From: Streptomyces sp. HD
Lineage (GTDB): Bacteria; Actinomycetota; Actinomycetes; Streptomycetales; Streptomycetaceae
NCBI RefSeq assembly: GCF_028369295.1
Contig: NZ_JAQMYP010000027.1
Span: 1 to 64,000, forward strand
Direction of reading: 5' to 3'
DNA: 64,000 nt
Positions 1 through 8,567 of this stretch are shown piece after piece. The notes under the pieces were generated by a model. That model was not told the origin of the DNA and did not search any database. It was given only the letters and a program-made list of their open reading frames with translations. How positions within the stretch are numbered: the first letter of the stretch is position 1; every line of letters begins with the position of its first letter. The position numbers were made by a program, and so were the translations under genes.

Positions 1-32
1 AAAGGCCCACACCTTATGGTGTGGGCCTTTTC
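1..32 (-). terminator. Hairpin terminator after the first response regulator
   Basis: A perfect 13-bp inverted repeat (arms 1-13 and 18-30, 4-nt loop) lies just past the stop codon of the leftward response-regulator gene. The arms begin and end in A and T runs, so it could work in both directions; a gene beyond the window edge may share it. Confidence 0.85.
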
Positions 33-37
33 GCATT

Positions 38-715
38 TCAGGACGGCTTCACCAGTCCCGCGTCGTACGCCAGGATCACCGCCTGAATTCGATCCCGTGA
101 GACCGTTTTCGCGAGTATGCGGCCCACATGGGTCTTCACCGTCGATTCGGCGAGGTGGAGGCGTTCGGCTATCTCCGTGTTCGTCCAGCCCCTGCCGATC
201 ACCGTGAGGATTTCGAGCTCGCGGTCGGTGAGGGTGGTCAGGCGTGTGTCCAGGGGCGTCGGTTCGGGGCTGTCGGTGGGGTTCTCGGTCGGCAGGTGGT
301 GGACGTAGGCGTCCAGGAGGCGGCGGGTCAGGCTTGGGGCGACCACCGCGTCGCCCGTGGCCACGGCGCGGATACCGGAGAGGAGTTCCTCCGGCTGGGC
401 GTCCTTGACGAGGAAGCCGGAGGCGCCGGCGCGGAGGCCGGCGTAGGCGTACTCGTCGAGGTCGAAGGTGGTGAGGATCAGGACCCGGGTGCGGTCGCCG
501 GCGGCGGTGATGCGGCGGGTGGCCTCGATGCCGTCGAGGCCGGGCATGCGGACGTCCATCAGGACCACGTCGGGGCTCAGTTCCGCGGTCATGCGGACCG
601 CTTCGCTGCCGTTGGACGCCTCGCCGGCCACCGTCATGTCGTCCTGGCTCTCCAGGAGCATCCGGAAGCCGAAGCGCTGGAGGGGCTGATCGTCGGTGAT
701 GAGGACGGTGGTCAC
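38..715 (-). CDS. NarL/LuxR-family response regulator
   Basis: This 225-aa protein is a two-component response regulator that should bind DNA once phosphorylated by the kinase encoded just upstream. The receiver domain covers roughly residues 3-120: acidic pair D8/D9, phospho-acceptor D54 in VVLMDVRMPG, and a conserved Lys in FLVKD. A LuxR-type helix-turn-helix follows at about 155-220 (LTDRELEILTVIGRG, then IAERLHLAESTVKTHV). The GTG start at 715 overlaps the kinase stop codon by 4 bp (GTGA), implying translational coupling. Its targets cannot be deduced from the neighbours. Confidence 0.95.
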   Translation of the reverse strand: MTTVLITDDQPLQRFGFRMLLESQDDMTVAGEASNGSEAVRMTAELSPDVVLMDVRMPGLDGIEATRRITAAGDRTRVLILTTFDLDEYAYAGLRAGASGFLVKDAQPEELLSGIRAVATGDAVVAPSLTRRLLDAYVHHLPTENPTDSPEPTPLDTRLTTLTDRELEILTVIGRGWTNTEIAERLHLAESTVKTHVGRILAKTVSRDRIQAVILAYDAGLVKPS

Positions 716-1971
716 TGCGGGGGTTCCTCCGGGAGGTGAAGGTGGACGCGCCAGCCCTGTTCGGGGTGCGGGCGTGGGCCGGCCTCAAGTGTTCCGTCGT
801 ACAGGGCTGTTCGCTCGCGCATTCCGGGTAGGCCGCGGCCGCCCGAGGGCTGTGTAGGGCCGGGGAGCGGGCCGCCTCTGCCGGTGTCCGTCACCGTTGC
901 GGTGACGGCGCCCTTCTCCTCGTAGGACAGCAGTACTTGCGCGGTCGTGCCGGGGCCCGCGTGTTTGAGGGTGTTGGTGAGGGCTTCCTGGATGACTCGG
1001 TAGACGGTGAGTTGGCGGCCCGGGGGGAGGTTGGGGGTGCCCTGGACGGTGGTGTGGACGGGGAGGCCCGCGGTGCGGACGCCGTTGATGAGGTGGTCCA
1101 GGTCGGTGAGGGTGGGTTGGGGAGTGAGTTCGGGGTGGGGCGTGTCGGGGTGGTCCTCGTCGCGGAGGATTTCGAGGAGGCGGCGTAGTTCGCCGAGGGC
1201 CTGGCGGCTGGTGGTGGCTATGGCGTGCAGGGCCTGGGCGGCGCGGTCGGGGGACTTGGCGGCCGCGTACTGGCCGCCGTCGGCCAGGCCGGTGATGACC
1301 GAGAGGTTGTGGCCGATGATGTCGTGCATCTCGCGGGCGATACGCGCGCGTTCGGCGGCGGCGGCGAGTTGGGCCTGCTGGTCGCGTTCGATCTCCAGGC
1401 GGCGGGCGCGGTCCTCCAGGGCCTCGGTGTGGTCGCGGCGGGTGCGGACGGTGATGCCGATCGCCGCCGCCACGGCGATGGACATCAGCACGGGGACGAT
1501 GTCACTGTCCATGCCGCCCTGAGGGTGGCGGGCGGCCATCAGCGCGATGGGCGTGGTGATCAGGGCCGTCGCCCACCACAGGTTCCGTGTGGGGCGGCGC
1601 AGGGCGATGTGGAAGACGATCAGGAGTTGGAGCAGGACTGCCTGGAGGGCGATGCCGGTCCAGGCGTTGACCAGTGAGAAGGGGGCTATGACGAGCAGTA
1701 CGGCGCGGGGGTGGGCGCGTCGGCGGAGCAGGGGGACGGAGAGGCCGAGGCTCAGGGCGAGGACCAGCCAACCCGGGTTGTCGGGGTCCCGGGTGACGTT
1801 GAGCCAGCCGCCGCCGTAGTAGTCGATCAGGGCGGCCGTCACCCAGAAGCCGGTGAGGTGCAGGTCCCAGACGAGGGGGTGGCGCTGGTCGAAGGCGCGG
1901 ATGCGCCGGCTGACGCGCTGGACGTGCTGGGTGAGGGGTTCGGTCGCTCGCTCTTGCGTCACGCGGTCCAT
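712..1971 (-). CDS. Sensor histidine kinase, HisKA_3 (NarL-partner) type
   Basis: A 419-aa membrane histidine kinase. The N-terminal 175 residues hold about five hydrophobic segments with no large extracellular domain, as in small 'intramembrane-sensing' kinases. The dimerisation/phospho-acceptor helix contains the HisKA_3 motif around H216 (IAREMHDIIGHNL), and the C-terminal ATPase domain ends with the GRGLPGMRERT lid motif. It is co-transcribed with, and overlaps, the LuxR-type regulator downstream. The signal sensed is unknown; Streptomyces have many paralogues of this pair. Confidence 0.94.
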   Translation of the reverse strand: MDRVTQERATEPLTQHVQRVSRRIRAFDQRHPLVWDLHLTGFWVTAALIDYYGGGWLNVTRDPDNPGWLVLALSLGLSVPLLRRRAHPRAVLLVIAPFSLVNAWTGIALQAVLLQLLIVFHIALRRPTRNLWWATALITTPIALMAARHPQGGMDSDIVPVLMSIAVAAAIGITVRTRRDHTEALEDRARRLEIERDQQAQLAAAAERARIAREMHDIIGHNLSVITGLADGGQYAAAKSPDRAAQALHAIATTSRQALGELRRLLEILRDEDHPDTPHPELTPQPTLTDLDHLINGVRTAGLPVHTTVQGTPNLPPGRQLTVYRVIQEALTNTLKHAGPGTTAQVLLSYEEKGAVTATVTDTGRGGPLPGPTQPSGGRGLPGMRERTALYDGTLEAGPRPHPEQGWRVHLHLPEEPPQ

Positions 1972-2020
1972 CGTGCGGGTTCCTTCCCCGGCTGTCCCAG
2001 AGCCGTGGGCAGTATTCCGG

Positions 2021-2050
2021 GTGAGTGATGTCGTACCCGGGTACTACGGT
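2021..2050 (+). promoter_or_regulatory. Putative promoter giving a leaderless GNAT mRNA
   Basis: A -10-like hexamer TACGGT (2045-2050) ends exactly 7 nt before the ATG at 2058, with a weak -35 (GTGAGT, 2021-2026) 18 bp further up. This would place the transcript start at the start codon. No Shine-Dalgarno sequence is present, which favours the ATG at 2058 over the in-frame GTG at 2025. Confidence 0.5.
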
Positions 2051-2057
2051 TGCCGTC

Positions 2058-2621
2058 ATGAGCACCTTGAACTCCGGGTCCTACGTCATCCGGTCCATAC
2101 GAGCCGACGAGTGGCCCGCCGCCAAGGAGCTGCGGCTTGCCGCGCTGCGGGATCCGGTCGCGTCGCTTGCCTTTCTTGAGACATACGAGGAGGCCCTGGC
2201 CCGGCCGGACTCCTTCTGGCAGGGGCGGGCCGCCGGGGCCTGTGAGGGGGCCGACGGGGCGCAGCAGATCATCGCCGAGGGGCCGGACGGCAGGTGGGTC
2301 GGGACGTTGACCGTGCTGGTCGAGGAGCCGGGCGTGCCCGACTGGGCCGGGTATCCGGTGGAGCGGAAGCAGGGGCATGTCGTCGGGGTGTTCGTGCGGC
2401 CCGAGGAGCGGGGCAGCGGGCTGACCGACGTGCTGTTCGATGCCGGGCTGGAGTGGGCATGGGCGCGGGGTGCCGAGCGGGTGCGGCTGATCGTGCACGA
2501 GGAGAACGGGCGGGCGCAGCGGTTCTACCGGCGGGCGGGGTTCGTGCCGAGTGGCCTTGTCGTGCCGTTGCCCGCGAGGCCGGAGGAGACGGAGCTGGAG
2601 TTCGTGCTGGAGCGGCCGTAG
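2058..2621 (+). CDS. GNAT-family N-acetyltransferase
   Basis: A 187-aa single-domain GCN5-related acetyltransferase. The acetyl-CoA pyrophosphate-binding motif is visible at about residues 114-122 (RPEERGSGL), followed by the helix LTDVLFDAGLEWA and the late motif NGRAQRFYRRAGF typical of RimI-like proteins. It transfers an acetyl group from acetyl-CoA to an unknown amine. The start at 2058 is preferred because a -10-like element sits 7 nt upstream and there is no ribosome-binding site for the earlier GTG at 2025. It converges on the secretion-like operon, with only 7 bp between stop codons. Confidence 0.9.
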   Translation: MSTLNSGSYVIRSIRADEWPAAKELRLAALRDPVASLAFLETYEEALARPDSFWQGRAAGACEGADGAQQIIAEGPDGRWVGTLTVLVEEPGVPDWAGYPVERKQGHVVGVFVRPEERGSGLTDVLFDAGLEWAWARGAERVRLIVHEENGRAQRFYRRAGFVPSGLVVPLPARPEETELEFVLERP

Positions 2622-2628
2622 GGCTCGG

Positions 2629-4248
2629 CTACACCGGGAGCTCGTCGTGCGGCCAGCGGGAGCGGGCCTGTTCCCGGGACCGGAGCAGGGCCAGGGTCGG
2701 CATACCCCGGTCCGCTCCGGTGGCCAGCAGCTCCGGGAGCTGGGGAAGCGGAGCCACGGCGGCGACGTCGTCCAGGACGAGCGTCATTGGTGGGTCGAGG
2801 CGACCGGAGGATGACCGTTCGGCCATGCGCCGGCCGCGCTCGACCACGCTTGCGGCGAGGGCCGTCAGGAGTGGCATGGCGCCCGGATTGGCTCGGGGGT
2901 CCTCGATGGATTCACCCACCAGATAAAGCGTGCCCCCTTCATCGATGAAGGAATCCAAGGCGAGCGCATCAGTTCGGTTTGGAGTGCATGCCTCTCGGAT
3001 GTTGACGGTGTGGAGGGCGGAGAGCGCCCGGGTCGTCAACTCCTGGGCCATGTCCCGGCGTTCGGGGTGCGCGGTGAGGGCCGCTTCGAGTTCGCCCGCC
3101 GCGCCCGGGGCGGCCTTCGGGTTGGTGCGGAGGGTTCGTACGGCGTCCTGGACCTGGTTGCCCTGGGACCAGCGGTGGACGTGGCGGATGGTGCGGCCGT
3201 CGATGGCGGCGGCGTGCAGATAGCTGCGCAGGAGCGTTTCGGCTGCCGCCGCGAGGGCCTGGTCCAGTTTGGCGGTCGGGCGGACCGGTGCGAGGAGGGC
3301 TGCCGCGCGGGTGACGGCGACTTCCTTGTTCTCGCAGCCCGTGGTGGGGGACCAGTGGAGGCGGGACGGGGTGTCGCAGAGGTGGGTGGGGTCGTAGAGG
3401 TGGACCGGGCCCAGTTTGGCGCGGGCGTCTTTGGTGGCCTGCCAGAGGGCCGGGTCCGACGTGACTACGAGGGTGGGGCCGTCGGCGTCGAGGACTGCCT
3501 GGATGGCGGTTTGCCGGCGGCTTTCCTTCGGGGCCACGAGGACCTTTTCCCGCCCGCGCGTCGGTACGGCGGGCATGGCGGGCAGCGGGCTGTGGGGCTC
3601 CGCCGCAGGCACTGCCTCAGTCACCGCCCCCTCGCTGTGTTCCGTGGCCGTGTGTTCCGTGGCCGCCGTCACCGTCGTCGGTCGGCCGGCCTCAGGAAGC
3701 GCCCCCTGCGGCTGGTGTCCGCCCTGCCACGCCCCCGTCGGTCCGGGCTCCGTCCGCGGCGCGGGCAGGTCGGCCGGGGCCGGTGAGACGGCGGTCCCGG
3801 TGTCGGCCGGGAGGTGCCCCGGCTCTTCCGCGCCCTCCGTCTTCCCCGTGCGCCGCTCGGCTCTGACCACCCGCCACCTGGCCACCGTCCCCAGTACGAA
3901 CACGGTGAGGACGACCAGCACCATGAGCTGGCCGATGAACAGGCCCCAGAACAGTCCGTACCCCGACAGCTGGGCCGCCGGTGTGTCCGGCCAGGCGCCC
4001 GGGATGTCGTGGGGCTCCTCGACCAGGTAGCGCATGGCCAGGGGGGTGCGGACGAAGGTGACGCCGGAGGGCCAGGCGCCGTGCGCGAACAGGGCCGCCA
4101 GGCCGGTCGCCGTCCACACCAGCAGGGTCATGCCGAGAAGGAAGGCGAGTATGCCGATCAGCAGGCCGTCAGGGATGCCTCCCTGGCTGTCCCGGCTGTC
4201 CCGGCCGTAACGGCTGTCCCGGTGTGCCCGGCGGTCGTCCGGTCTCAC
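2629..4248 (-). CDS. VirD4/TraM_recogn-like coupling protein, degenerate Walker A
   Basis: This 539-aa protein is last in the leftward T4SS-like operon. Two N-terminal membrane segments (about 27-55 and 97-122) precede a Pro/Glu-rich linker (about 125-235) and a C-terminal P-loop-fold region. Where coupling proteins have a GxxxxGK[S/T] Walker A, this one has VVTSDPALWQATKDAR (about 261-276). The Walker B-like LVLDDVAAVAPLPQL and the late SREQARSRW motif remain. By family it would be the membrane receptor that feeds substrate to the secretion ATPase, but loss of Walker A argues it does not hydrolyse ATP in the usual way. The tail ends soon after the last conserved motif. Confidence 0.8.
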   Translation of the reverse strand: MRPDDRRAHRDSRYGRDSRDSQGGIPDGLLIGILAFLLGMTLLVWTATGLAALFAHGAWPSGVTFVRTPLAMRYLVEEPHDIPGAWPDTPAAQLSGYGLFWGLFIGQLMVLVVLTVFVLGTVARWRVVRAERRTGKTEGAEEPGHLPADTGTAVSPAPADLPAPRTEPGPTGAWQGGHQPQGALPEAGRPTTVTAATEHTATEHSEGAVTEAVPAAEPHSPLPAMPAVPTRGREKVLVAPKESRRQTAIQAVLDADGPTLVVTSDPALWQATKDARAKLGPVHLYDPTHLCDTPSRLHWSPTTGCENKEVAVTRAAALLAPVRPTAKLDQALAAAAETLLRSYLHAAAIDGRTIRHVHRWSQGNQVQDAVRTLRTNPKAAPGAAGELEAALTAHPERRDMAQELTTRALSALHTVNIREACTPNRTDALALDSFIDEGGTLYLVGESIEDPRANPGAMPLLTALAASVVERGRRMAERSSSGRLDPPMTLVLDDVAAVAPLPQLPELLATGADRGMPTLALLRSREQARSRWPHDELPV

Positions 4249-4266
4249 GCTGCCCTCCCCTTGCGC

Positions 4267-5682
4267 CTACGCCACCGTCGACTCGGAGTCGCCCAGGTGC
4301 TGTTCCACGAAGGCCGCCGCCCGCTCCTCGGCCTCCAGCTCGGCGGCGCGCAGGGCGTCGTCGGTCAGGTCGAGGTCGGCGGAGGACTCCGTCATCGCGC
4401 GGTCGGTGAAGACCAGCGGGCGTTCGGTCTCGGTGACCAGGTGTTTGACGACCTGGACATTGCCGTTGACGTCCCATACCGCGATGCCGGGGGTGAGGGT
4501 CGGGATGATCTCCACGGCCCACCGGGGCAGGCCCAGCACCCGGCCCGTCGCTCTCGCCTCGTCGGCCTTCTGGGCGTAGATCGTCCTGGTGGAGGCCATT
4601 TTCAGGATCGCGGCCGCCTCCTTCGCGGCCGCGCCGTCGACGACGTCCGAGAGGTGGTGGACGACGGCCACGAAGGACAGACCGAGACGGCGGCCGAACT
4701 TCAGCAGCCGCTGGAACAGCTGGGCCACGAAGGGGCTGTTGATGATGTGCCAGGCCTCCTCGACCAGGAAGATGCGCTTCTTCCGGTCGGGGCGGATCCA
4801 GGTGTGTTCCAGCCATACGCCGACGATCGCCATCAGGATCGGCATGGCGATGGAGTTGCGGTCGATGTGGGACAAATCGAACACAATGAGGGGCGCGTCC
4901 AGGTCGATACCGACCGTCGTCGGGCCGTCGAACATGCCCCTCAGGTCACCGTCGACCAGTCGGTCGAGGACCAGCGCGACGTCCAGGCCCCACGCCCGCA
5001 CGTCGTCTATGGCGACGTTCATCGCCTCAGCCGACTCCGGCTCGGGGTGCCGCAGCTGTTCGACGATGTCGGTCAGGACCGGCTGGCGCTCGATGATGGT
5101 CTCGTTGACGTAGGCGTGCGCGACCTTCAGGGCGAAGCCGGAGCGCTCGTCGAGGCCGTGGCCCATCGCGACCTCGATGATCGTGCGGAGCAGGGCCAGC
5201 TGGCCCGTCGTCGTGATCGCGGGGTCGAGCGGGTTGAGCCGGATCCCCATGTCCAGGGCCGCCGTCGGGTCCAGTCGGATCGGCGTTATCCCCAGCTCCT
5301 GCGCGATGAGGTTCCACTCGCCGACGCCGTCCTCGCCCTGGGCGTCCAGGACGACGACCTGGCGGTCCCGGAAACGCAGCTGGCGCAGGACGTACGTCTT
5401 CTCCAGTGCCGACTTGCCGTTGCCGGACTCGCCGAGGACCAGCCAGTGGGGCGCGGGGAGCTGCTGGCCGTACAGCTGGAAGGGGTCGTAGATGTAGCCC
5501 TTCCCGGAGTACACCTCGCGGCCGATGATGACGCCCGAGTCGCCGAGGCCGGGGGCGGCGGTCGGGAGGTAGACCGCCTGGGCCTGGCCCGTCGACGTAC
5601 GCACCGGGAGCCGGGTCGTCTCGACCTTCCCGAAGAGGAAGGACGTGAAGGCGTCGGTGAGGACGGACAGCGGGTCCCGCAT
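4267..5682 (-). CDS. VirB4/TraC-like conjugation ATPase
   Basis: A 471-aa cytoplasmic P-loop ATPase resembling the C-terminal motor half of VirB4. Walker A is intact at about 84-91 (GESGNGKS), and a Walker B is seen in RIFLVEEAWHII at about 300-312, followed by the conserved helix SPFVAQLFQRLLKFGRRLGLS. It should energise assembly or substrate movement of the membrane complex encoded by its neighbours. Six bp separate it from the upstream SCO6880-like gene and 18 bp from the VirD4-like gene, so the three are clearly co-transcribed. It lacks a long VirB4 N-terminal domain, whose role may be taken by the separate upstream protein. Confidence 0.88.
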   Translation of the reverse strand: MRDPLSVLTDAFTSFLFGKVETTRLPVRTSTGQAQAVYLPTAAPGLGDSGVIIGREVYSGKGYIYDPFQLYGQQLPAPHWLVLGESGNGKSALEKTYVLRQLRFRDRQVVVLDAQGEDGVGEWNLIAQELGITPIRLDPTAALDMGIRLNPLDPAITTTGQLALLRTIIEVAMGHGLDERSGFALKVAHAYVNETIIERQPVLTDIVEQLRHPEPESAEAMNVAIDDVRAWGLDVALVLDRLVDGDLRGMFDGPTTVGIDLDAPLIVFDLSHIDRNSIAMPILMAIVGVWLEHTWIRPDRKKRIFLVEEAWHIINSPFVAQLFQRLLKFGRRLGLSFVAVVHHLSDVVDGAAAKEAAAILKMASTRTIYAQKADEARATGRVLGLPRWAVEIIPTLTPGIAVWDVNGNVQVVKHLVTETERPLVFTDRAMTESSADLDLTDDALRAAELEAEERAAAFVEQHLGDSESTVA

Positions 5683-5688
5683 CAGGTC

Positions 5689-7245
5689 CTACCTCCGAAT
5701 GCCGGTGGCGAAGGGGAGCGTGTTCACGAATGCCCGGTGGTGCTCCCGATCGCACCACTCCAGCTTCAGATACGACTTTCCGGCTGACGCCCGGATGGTC
5801 CGCTTGTCGCGCGCCAGGGCCTCGGGGGTGCGGGAGGAGACGGTGATGTAGCCGACCAGGTTGACCCCGGCGGCACCGCTCGCGAGGTCCTCGCCTCGCT
5901 GGTCGAGACGGTTGTGGGCGGCGACGTCACGGGGGTCGACGGTGCGGTTCATCTTGGCGGCGCGGCTGGCCTCCGCCTCGTCGTTGGTCTTCTCGGTCAG
6001 CATGCGCTCGATGGCGACCTCGGTGGGTTCGAGGTCCATGGTGACGGCGACCGTACGGATGACGTCCGGGGTGTGGACGAGCAGCGGGGCCAGGAAGTTG
6101 ACGCCCACCGGGGTCATCGGCCACTCCTTCACCCAGGCCGTGGCGTGGCACCAGGGCGCGCGCGTGGAGGACTCCCGGGTCTTGGCCTGGAGGAACGTGG
6201 GCTCCATGGCGTCCAGCTCGGCCGGCCAGGCGTTGCGCTTCGTCATCGCCTGGATGTGGTCGATCGGGTGGTCCGGGTCGTACATGGAGTGGATGAGCGA
6301 GGCGAGACGGCCCTGCCCGAGCGGCTGCCGGACGCGGATGTCGGCCTCCTGGAGGCGCGAGCAGATGTCGGTCAGCTCGCGCGCCATGACGACCGCGAGA
6401 CCGGCGTCCCGGTCCACCTTGCCGCCGTGCGGACGGGCCGCGCGGGCCATCGCCATGCCCTCGGCGGCCAGTTCGCGCGTGAAGTGCATGCAGGCGACCA
6501 GGTACGCCCGGTGCTGCTCGCTGCTCGTCGACACCATCGACTGGAGTTGGTCGTACGACTGCTGCAGCCAGCCCAGGGACCGCTCGTCGCCGCGGATGGC
6601 GACGTCCTTGGCGTGGGCGTCCGGGTCGGCGGGGAGGGTGCGGGCGAGCATCTGAAGGCGCGTCACGAAGCCGTCGCCGTTGGCGACATGCTTCAGCAGG
6701 GTGCCGAAGCGGTCGACCAGGGCCTCCTGGTCCTCGGAGTCGCGCAGGCCCACGCCGGGGCCCTCGATCTCGATCGCGGCCGTGACCGTGCGGCGGTCGG
6801 CGTGCAGCAGTACGGCGATCTCGTCGGGCCCGAACGGGGCGGCGAGCCAGGTGATGCGGCCGATGCCCGGCGGCGGGCCGACCTCGACCTCACGGCCGTC
6901 GATGTGGGTGCCGGCCTCGATGGCGGCCGAGCGGTAGGCCGTGCCCTGGCGCAGGCTGCGCTTGTAGCTGCGGTTGATCTCGAACCACTTGTAGAAGGTC
7001 CGGTGCTTGTACGGCACGTAGACCGCGGCCAGCGCGAGCAGCGGGAAGCCCGTGAGCAGCGCGATGCGCAGGGACAGGACGGGGACGAGGAGCCCGCACA
7101 TCATGCCGAGGAACGCGCCCACGATGATCAGCGAGATCTCGCCGGTCTCGCGGTTGCGGCCGACGACCGCGTTCGGCCGGGCGCGGCCGATCAGATACGT
7201 ACGGCGGGGCGTGACCGGATGGGACACGTGGGACTCGGTCGTCAA
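5689..7245 (-). CDS. SCO6880-type T4SS membrane protein
   Basis: A 518-aa protein of the actinobacterial 'SCO6880 family', found with VirB4-like ATPases. The N-terminus has a short basic cytoplasmic stretch and a hydrophobic hairpin (about 38-80) like PrgI/TcpE-type T4SS proteins. The remaining 430 residues are soluble and resemble the N-terminal region of VirB4 proteins; no P-loop is visible. Its start codon overlaps the stop of the upstream VirB6-like gene by 4 bp. A reasonable inference is that this protein and the next one together do the work of one full-length VirB4. Confidence 0.8.
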   Translation of the reverse strand: MTTESHVSHPVTPRRTYLIGRARPNAVVGRNRETGEISLIIVGAFLGMMCGLLVPVLSLRIALLTGFPLLALAAVYVPYKHRTFYKWFEINRSYKRSLRQGTAYRSAAIEAGTHIDGREVEVGPPPGIGRITWLAAPFGPDEIAVLLHADRRTVTAAIEIEGPGVGLRDSEDQEALVDRFGTLLKHVANGDGFVTRLQMLARTLPADPDAHAKDVAIRGDERSLGWLQQSYDQLQSMVSTSSEQHRAYLVACMHFTRELAAEGMAMARAARPHGGKVDRDAGLAVVMARELTDICSRLQEADIRVRQPLGQGRLASLIHSMYDPDHPIDHIQAMTKRNAWPAELDAMEPTFLQAKTRESSTRAPWCHATAWVKEWPMTPVGVNFLAPLLVHTPDVIRTVAVTMDLEPTEVAIERMLTEKTNDEAEASRAAKMNRTVDPRDVAAHNRLDQRGEDLASGAAGVNLVGYITVSSRTPEALARDKRTIRASAGKSYLKLEWCDREHHRAFVNTLPFATGIRR

Positions 7246-8567
7246 CGCCCGTCACCTCCTGAACGATTGCTGTTGCGGGTGTTGCTGGCGTGGGGGGTGT
7301 TCACCGGGCTGCTCGACCGGGGTGCGGGTGCGGCGGAGGGGACAGATCCGCCGCCTCCGGTCGAGGAGCGCGAGCTGTGTGCGGCGACGCCGCCGCTGGC
7401 GGGGTTCGAGGGGCGGGCGGCGCCGGACTGGCCTCCGCCGTTGTTGTCCGCGCGGGAGCTGTGCGTCTTGATGCCCTGGGCGACGAGGGTGGCCGGGGAG
7501 CTTATGACGGCTGCGGCCTTGCCTTCGGCGCCGCGCATGATGCGGTTGTTGCGGGAGCCGGCGAGTTCGTCGCCGAAACCGGGTACGAAGCGGTAGATCA
7601 TCGCGCTGGCGAAGATGGCGAGCAGGATGATGGCGAGGCCCGAGACGACGGCGGAGAAGGCGTTGGGGCCGTCGTCGGCGGAGAGCGCGCCGGCCAGGCC
7701 GAGGACTATGACGATGACCGGCTTGACCAGGATGACGGCGATCATGATGCCGGCCCAGCGGCGGACGTGGCCCCACAGGTTCTTGTCGACCAGGCCCGCG
7801 TAGACGACGGTGCCGAGGAGGGCGCCGACGTAGAGCAGGGCGGCTCGGATGACGAGCTCCAGCCAGAGGATGCCGGCGGCGAGGATGCTCACCAGGGAGA
7901 CGACGATCAGCATGATCGGGCCGCCGCCGATGTCCTCGCCCTTTTCCAGGGCGCCGGCGAAGGTGCCGAAGAACGTGTCTGTTTGGTCGCCGGTCGTCTT
8001 CGCCAGTACGTCCGTGACGCCGTCGGTGGCCGATACGACCGTGTAGAGGATCAGCGGCGTGAACGCGGACGCCAGCACCGTCAGCCAGAGGAAGCCGATC
8101 GCTTCGCTGATGGCGGTGGTGAGGGGGACGCCGCGGACTGCTCGCTTGGCGACGGCCAGGAGCCAGAGGAGGAGCGTGAGGATCGTCGAGGCCGCGAAGA
8201 CGACCGCGTACTGCTGGAGGAACTTGGTGTTCGTGAAGTCGACGTTCGCCGTCTCCTTCACCGCGTCGCTGAGCTGCTTGACGGTCCATGAGGCGGCGTC
8301 CGCGCAGCCCTTGGCGAGGGAGGAGAGGGGGTCGAGGGTGGCGGTGGGGTCGGTCAGGGAGCGGCCGGTGCCGGTGCCGCCGCCGGATCCGTTCTCCTGC
8401 TCGCAGTACTTCTTGGCAGGGCCTGCGATGAGAGAGCAGGGGTCGTCGCTCGGCGCGGGGGATGGCGTGGGCGCGGCTACGGCTCGGGTGGCCAGCAGTA
8501 CGGCCGTGGCTTGTGCAGCGGCGACCAGGCCGGTGAGCTTGAGCGCGCGGTGACGGTTACCGGGCAT
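7242..8567 (-). CDS. VirB6/TrbL-like polytopic secretion channel protein
   Basis: A 441-aa membrane protein. A signal-peptide-like N-terminus (about 1-31, ending AVAAP) and a short Pro/Ser-rich segment lead into about six or seven hydrophobic helices between residues 110 and 370. A low-complexity Ser/Gly/Pro/Asn-rich tail follows. This architecture matches TrbL/VirB6 inner-membrane channel components. The ATG at 8567 is preferred over an upstream alternative because GGAGG lies 8 nt before it, inside the end of the preceding gene, giving an 11-bp overlap. Confidence 0.8.
   Translation of the reverse strand: MPGNRHRALKLTGLVAAAQATAVLLATRAVAAPTPSPAPSDDPCSLIAGPAKKYCEQENGSGGGTGTGRSLTDPTATLDPLSSLAKGCADAASWTVKQLSDAVKETANVDFTNTKFLQQYAVVFAASTILTLLLWLLAVAKRAVRGVPLTTAISEAIGFLWLTVLASAFTPLILYTVVSATDGVTDVLAKTTGDQTDTFFGTFAGALEKGEDIGGGPIMLIVVSLVSILAAGILWLELVIRAALLYVGALLGTVVYAGLVDKNLWGHVRRWAGIMIAVILVKPVIVIVLGLAGALSADDGPNAFSAVVSGLAIILLAIFASAMIYRFVPGFGDELAGSRNNRIMRGAEGKAAAVISSPATLVAQGIKTHSSRADNNGGGQSGAARPSNPASGGVAAHSSRSSTGGGGSVPSAAPAPRSSSPVNTPHASNTRNSNRSGGDGR

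Noticed and set aside
3814-5787. 657-codon rightward open frame across the VirB4- and VirD4-like genes
   Set aside because: Composition is that of an antisense shadow; the leftward frames have P-loop motifs and proper overlaps.
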